From Capsicum annuum (Eukaryota > Streptophyta > Magnoliopsida > Solanales > Solanaceae), in assembly GCF_002878395.1 (NCBI RefSeq), contig NC_061114.1, positions 164,357,949-164,421,948 on the forward strand: a stretch of DNA of 64,000 nt, read 5' to 3'. The position numbers and the translations under genes were made by a program. Shown in pieces: positions 59,205-64,000 of this stretch. Under the pieces are notes generated by a model. That model did no database searches, was not told the origin of the DNA, and saw nothing but the letters and a program-made list of their open reading frames with translations. How positions within the stretch are numbered: position 1 is the stretch's first letter; every line of letters begins with the position of its first letter.

Positions 59205-59685
59205 TGAGTCTGAGTTTGCGGAGAAGGGGTAAGGATACTTGGTTCTCATATATGCTTCTGCTTCCCAAGTAGCTCCCTCAACGGACTAATTCCACCAAAG
59301 AACTTTGACTAGAGGGTCTTCTTTGTTCCCCCGTCTACGAATCTAATAGTCAAGGATTTTGACTGGGACCTCTTCGTAAAAAAGACTATTCTGAATGTCT
59401 AGGCCCACTATAGGGACTAAAATGGTTGGGTCACTTATGTACTTCTTAATAAAGGAGTCGTGAAACACTGGATGCACTGAAGCTAAGTCTGAAGGTAACT
59501 CAAGCTCGTAAGCTACCTTTCCAAAATGGCTGAGAATTCAGTAACCACCGATATATCTGGGACTGAGCTTCCCCTTCTTGCAATACCTCTTCACTCCTTT
59601 TATAAGATATACTTTCAAAAATATACAATCACTAATCTCTAACTCGAGATTATTTACTAAATACGCATGAATGAGAATATGAGAA
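59205..59685 (-). pseudogene. Integrase C-terminus and chromodomain remnant, internal 4 of array D
   Basis: Corresponds base by base to 49300-49780 and 38700-39130. Minus-strand frames include KYTITNL.LEI-like residues near 59620, LPLLAIPL where sister units read GKLSPRYVGPY (59540-59580), then HWMH and VTYVLLNKGVVKH from the S-x-L-L-K-K-C region (59430-59480), and a chromodomain part (VKDFDWDLFVKKTILNV in an off frame). More damaged than units 1 and 3. Identity rests on the nucleotide alignment to them. Confidence 0.65.
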
Positions 59686-59689
59686 CATA

Positions 59690-61090
59690 AATGAGTCTGA
59701 AATGTGATATAGTTTTATCATAAACGGAACTAAGTCCCTGAATACATAGCTCACGACTGAGATTGGAACTTTAGGGTCCACCTATGAGTACCTACTACTC
59801 CAAAATAGATTCGTCACATGAAGAGAAGATAGAAGGTTTAGGTCATGAAAGCTTAGGGATTATAGTGCATCTTTCCCTTGGGAAATTATGTCCCCTGAAG
59901 AATGCTGACTTGGCTGAGATACTGAGGAAAAAAATTGAGATGATGCACAGGGCACCTACGAACTGAATCGTTACTGAATATCTAGGATTGAAAACTGAGG
60001 TATGACACCTGAACTGATTTGAACTCACAACCACATGGTTGTTCAATCTTGGAATAATTACATTTATGAGTCTTTAGTTAGTGTGACTAGATGGAAAGAT
60101 GGGAACCCAACCATATGAACATTATCCGCCTAACTGCTAAACTAAATTGTTGGTTTTATGAACTAACTTATGCTAAAAAATTATATTCTACTGGAGCCTT
60201 TATTTGACACTCTTTCTATAGAGTTCTAGTGGATTTTAAGAGCAAAGAGTCTTGGCATGGCTGAATAAGAAAATCACATCCTGGCTAAAATTCTGTAATA
60301 TTTGTCGAGGCCTATGAAACATCATCGAAGATGAAGTAAATAAGCCTTATGCACTGTAACTACAATTTTTCAAGCTTAGACATAACCCTTGAATACTCTC
60401 CCAACTATACTCTCCAACTTAGTACAACACATCACCAGAGACTACTAAAAATATTCACATGGGTGCTAAGCACGAGTTCATAAACATACTAACTTATCTG
60501 ATTAGCTGAATGGATGATAGCTAAATACTGGGCATGTACAACTAAATTATAATTAGTCTTACCAACTGGACTAAAACTGTAGAGTATTATGCATATGAGG
60601 TAAGTACTGATTGTGCAACATGAGTTAATTGAACTTGAATTTATGAAAACTTTATTATTTGAGAATGCAAGACCATGCATATAATGTGATTCTAAAATAT
60701 TCTGTAAACTGAGGTACTGAAACACTGAAAACTAAATAACTGATTACTGTATACTATGGTCAAGCAAACCTAAAATTAAACTAAGCTACTGATCAGATTA
60801 CTTGACTGAGACTATAACTAAGGCTGTAATTGAGAATTAACTAAGACTGAATACTGAATTGATCATACCGTAAAGCATGAGTACATGAGTCATAAGCCGC
60901 ATGACCTGATTTTGGAGTTTTAGTTTTCATGGAACACGATTTGTGACACTGATTAAACTAGAACTGCTATACTAGGGACTGTAAGCGTACATTATTTTAG
61001 CTAACATATACGAATATAAGCTATGATCATAGATCTAACATGTAAGACATGAATAGATATCACGATAACTGATGGGTTTTTGAGAGTCTA
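59690..61090 (-). other. Non-coding spacer of internal 4, counterpart of 49851-51190
   Basis: Includes the conserved block at 59775-60060 (minus-strand frame 60046-59843 and plus-strand frame 59784-59966 parallel those in internal 3). No recognised domain. Confidence 0.65.
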
Positions 61091-61685
61091 AAGTACAATT
61101 CTGAGATGATCTGCGTGATCATTCTCACTATGGGAATATACAAGAATTTTAGCGAGGAAGACTATAATGAATGTTCCCAAGTACAGCTTGAACACACAGT
61201 TTATAAAATCTTTGAAAGCTGCTGGGGAATTGGTAAGACCAAATGACATAACTAGGAATTCAAAGGGGAATTGAATTGAGTTACTGATCTAATTACTGGA
61301 CTGAGACTGAAACTAAGACTATAACTAAGACTTAATTGAGACTGAATACTGAACTGATCACACTGTAAAACATGAGTACATGAGTCATGAGCTGCATGAC
61401 CTAAGTTTGGAGTTTACATTTTCATGGAACACGATTCGTAAAACCGAGTGAACTGGAACACCAAGACTAGGGACTATATTCATACATGGTTCTGGCTAAT
61501 GTATACGAATATGAGCTATAATCATAGAGATGACATATAAGACATGAATAGATATCATGATAACTGATGGGTTTTGGAGAGTCTAAAGTACGATTTTGAG
61601 ATGACCTGCATGATCATTCTACCAACAGGAATAAATAAGAATGTCATCGGAGAAGACTATAAAAACTATGCCCGAGTACTTACAC
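60779..61685 (-). repeat. Local direct duplication of about 490 bases, internal 4
   Basis: 60779-61262 and 61270-61685 are the same segment: both run from the CTGAGACT-rich stretch through CATGAGTACATGAGTCAT and GAATAGATATCA to the RT palm remnant. The first has lost the DD pair (about 61135); the second keeps a DDILIYS-like reading at about 61640. The second is cut by LTR F. Confidence 0.8.
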
Positions 61686-61689
61686 CTAG

Positions 61690-63374
61690 TTCTAAAATTT
61701 GTATTCTATTCTTGTTCTCAAATCATATAGGCTAAAAGAAATCTGAAACTTATTCTGCATAATAAACACTTTATCTTAAGACTTTAAATAATCAAAAATA
61801 TTTTAAGAGTGTGGAACATCTATTTGGGAGGTTCTTCTAACCGACATGTAAACCATGTGAGCATCTATGATGTCCCACGACTAGCCCCCTTAAGGTTAGG
61901 TTTGTTCTACCCTTGCCATCAGAATAGAACTATCTTATCTCAGTGATCACAATCTTAGTCATCCACATAGAAGTAGGAATAATCTAAATACTACGCTGGG
62001 ACACAGTTCTAGTGTATGAAATCATAGTAACGTACCCATCTTGGTGCTAAATTCTACCCCCAATCTCATGCTCAAAATCTCAAGGAAAAACTATTGAAAA
62101 GTCATCTAATGGTCATAATGAAAACCAACTATAAATCTATAACTTGAATCTATATAGTGGATTTCAAATCTATTCTGAGACCAAAAGGTCATATCTTTCT
62201 CAATAATCTAAAAACATTCTAATCATGGAGTTCCTATAGCACAAAAATTCTTTGAATAAGAATATTTAAATAGGTCTTAGTGACCCATGTATTAATCTCA
62301 TGATATAATATCTCAAAATTCATGCTTGATAACAGAAACCTTCATAAATCATCTTAAAATCTAAAATTTTCAGCATATGCATGAAAACATAAATAAAATC
62401 ATGTAATTCAACTTCTAAATCATGGAAAATCTCATAATCTTTTAAAGAATGATGATGGGTATAAACCCTAACTTGAATTTCATGGGAAATCATATAGACT
62501 GCAGTAAATTTGTAATTAAAATAAAGTTTTGGGCACAAGGATGAAAGAATTACCCTTGTTCAAACCCCACATACCTTAATTTGATGATCTTTGATGAAAA
62601 CTTGGATCTTAGATTCTTATAGATGCTTTGGGGATGAATTCTTAGTGTTGTTGTATTGGGAAATCTCAATCTTTAGTTATCTTGGATAGTTAATAGAGGA
62701 ATCTTAGATTTCTTAGGGAGGAAGTTGATGAACTAGGGTTTTGCTTTGAGAGAGAATGATGAATAATGAATAATGTGCTCTCAAATATGAGTGATCTTGT
62801 GTTTTTGGATGGATTTAGGGGATGGGGTTTTACAAAAATACCCTCTTTAAGCTTTTAAACAAAATTAGAAACGTATATTTTTCCAATTTGGGTGGCCACC
62901 ATGACGCGCCACTATCGCAGTGGCTCACTTGAAAATGACAACTGGAAATTGGGCAGACTCCGCGATGTAGTGTCATTGCGGTGCCCCTTTGTAATGCCAT
63001 TTTGGTACATAGTGCGACGCGCTATTACCATGCTAGACCTTTTGAAATTGACAATTGGGTAATGGGCTCTCTCCGCGATGCGCTAATATTGCAGAGGGCT
63101 TTTGGAAAATGACAATTGGATTTGACACTACTATGCGGCGTGCTAAGGGTCTAAATGACAGTGTTTTGCGACTAGAACTTTAAATAGCCATAACTTCTTA
63201 CCCGGTTATCGAATATAGGAGAATCTTATATTTTTTGAAAGCTACTTTAATTTATTATGAAATGGAAAGTTTAAATCTGAGGAATTCCACACGAAATGAA
63301 CATCATTCATTCTAGAAGCTAATTCTTGACATTTTTTAGATGAGTTTAATCTGGAAAAATCATAGGGTATTACA
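61690..63374 (-). repeat. LTR F, third Tekay-like family, left end truncated
   Basis: The right edge GGGTATTACA is the complement of TGTAATACCC, a Tekay-style LTR start. AT-rich apart from a CG-rich sub-repeat block. No left terminus found; sequence meets the RT remnant of D at about 61685. Frame 62320-62538 lies in it and has no family features. Whether a solo LTR or a piece is not clear. Confidence 0.55.
62901..63170 (-). repeat. Tandem sub-repeats (about 59 bases) in LTR F
   Basis: Units start near 62902, 62961, 63014, 63075 and 63135. Shared words: (C)CGCGATG or GCGACGC, TTTGAAA(A)TGACAA(C/T)TGG and a GGG(C/T) end. Confidence 0.7.
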
Positions 63375-64000
63375 TACAGATACAAAGGAAAACAACCCCC
63401 TCCGTCTAAATTTTTTTACAAAATCCAAAGGAATGGATGTGAGAAGATTTTTAACGATATTTTCCTTCTTTTTATGAATTCAAGACTTGACGTTGGAAAG
63501 TTAATGAATAACCCATCTTTATTTCAAGCAGGTAGAACGATTGAACCCTCTTGATGGTACTTACATTCCATGTGTGTAAGGTTGATTGTCCTTAGCTCTT
63601 GTGTACTTGTGCTATCTAGAACTTTCCCCTCTAGTCTTTCATAGCTAATTTAGATTGTACTTGGTTGGAGAAATGATCTTAGGCCATCTTTTTGATTTTG
63701 GTACCCACATTAAGCCTAAAAAACCTACCCCTGTATAAGTGTAATCCCTTGTACCCACTTCGAGCCTTTGGATCTTTCTTTGGCAAACACATTATAAGCA
63801 ATGAACCATTTTTTAATCCCTCTTTTAAACCATACCCTTCTTGAGAATTTGTAGGGGGGTGCGCGGATTTAATAGGTATAATAGATTTATTAGGTTTCTA
63901 GTGAATCTATTTTTATTTATGCGTGGATATTTTTTAAATTTTGTTGCAATATCTTTTACTGATTTACTTTTTTCGTAAGATTTATTCATTAATTATTTTA
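63375..64000. other. Unassigned DNA at the right edge
   Basis: No gene seen. It does not continue element C or match the C LTR. Text such as TTGTACCCACTTCGAGCCTT at about 63749 and TTTCTTTGGCAAACACATTA has the feel of Athila-type non-coding sequence, but I cannot support that from this window. Confidence 0.4.

Larger units (their letters stand above)
35808..61690 (-). mobile_element. Array D: four LTR-sharing Tekay units in tandem, minus strand
   Basis: LTR1 35808-38343, internal 1 to 42251, LTR2 42252-45571, internal 2 to 47626, LTR3 47627-48954, internal 3 to 53753, LTR4 53754-58855, internal 4 to about 61690. Internal regions 1-3 carry a PBS at their right edge, and all four have a purine-rich tract beside the LTR on their left, so units share LTRs as expected after recombination between LTRs. 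Gag, protease, RT (in 1, 3 and a remnant in 4), integrase C-terminus and chromodomain remain. RNase H and the integrase core are absent from all. Confidence 0.85.

Overview
The window looks like heterochromatic, transposon-only DNA from a plant nuclear genome. Every recognisable coding trace belongs to plant Ty3/gypsy LTR retrotransposons: chromodomain-bearing Tekay/Del-type chromoviruses, and Athila-type elements with an envelope-like 'putative plant transposon protein' domain. A Solanaceae origin is my best guess from the style of the Athila and Tekay sequences. It is inferred, not shown. No host gene, rRNA, tRNA or CRISPR array is visible, and no open frame is an intact gene. All coding stretches are crossed by stops, frameshifts and deletions.

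Layout. 1-590: plus-strand Tekay pol fragment (H). About 600-10370: degraded plus-strand Athila element (G) with 5' LTR, PBS, gag, protease, RT/RNase H, integrase, a conserved post-pol motif present twice, and an envelope-like region. 10371-11826: unassigned AT-rich DNA. 11827-28782: plus-strand Tekay element A. Its 3' LTR is split by a same-family element B in the opposite orientation (18234-27589), and the remaining part of that LTR ends where Athila element C begins (28783-35807). C keeps gag and protease, lacks RT, RNase H and integrase, and has a comparatively well preserved envelope-like frame.

From 35808 to about 61690, C gives way to a minus-strand array of a second Tekay family (D): LTR1-int1-LTR2-int2-LTR3-int3-LTR4-int4, with neighbouring units sharing LTRs. 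LTR2 and LTR4 carry the same related solo LTR (E) at the same target site (ATACT). Small sequence markers pair LTR1 with LTR3 and LTR2 with LTR4, and int1 with int3 and int2 with int4, so the array looks like a duplicated two-unit block. The right end is cut by a third LTR family (F, about 61690-63374). 63375-64000 is unassigned.

How the parts would have worked: each intact element made Gag (particle protein) and Pol (protease, RT/RNase H, integrase, plus a C-terminal chromodomain in Tekay types). LTRs supplied promoter and polyadenylation signals, the PBS took a tRNA primer (initiator Met for A/B/D, apparently Asp for G/C), and the PPT primed plus-strand DNA. None of the copies here looks autonomous. 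The main interest is architectural: the dimeric LTR-sharing array, nested opposite-strand self-insertion, a pol-less Athila, and family-specific sub-repeats at a similar U3 position in several unrelated LTR families.
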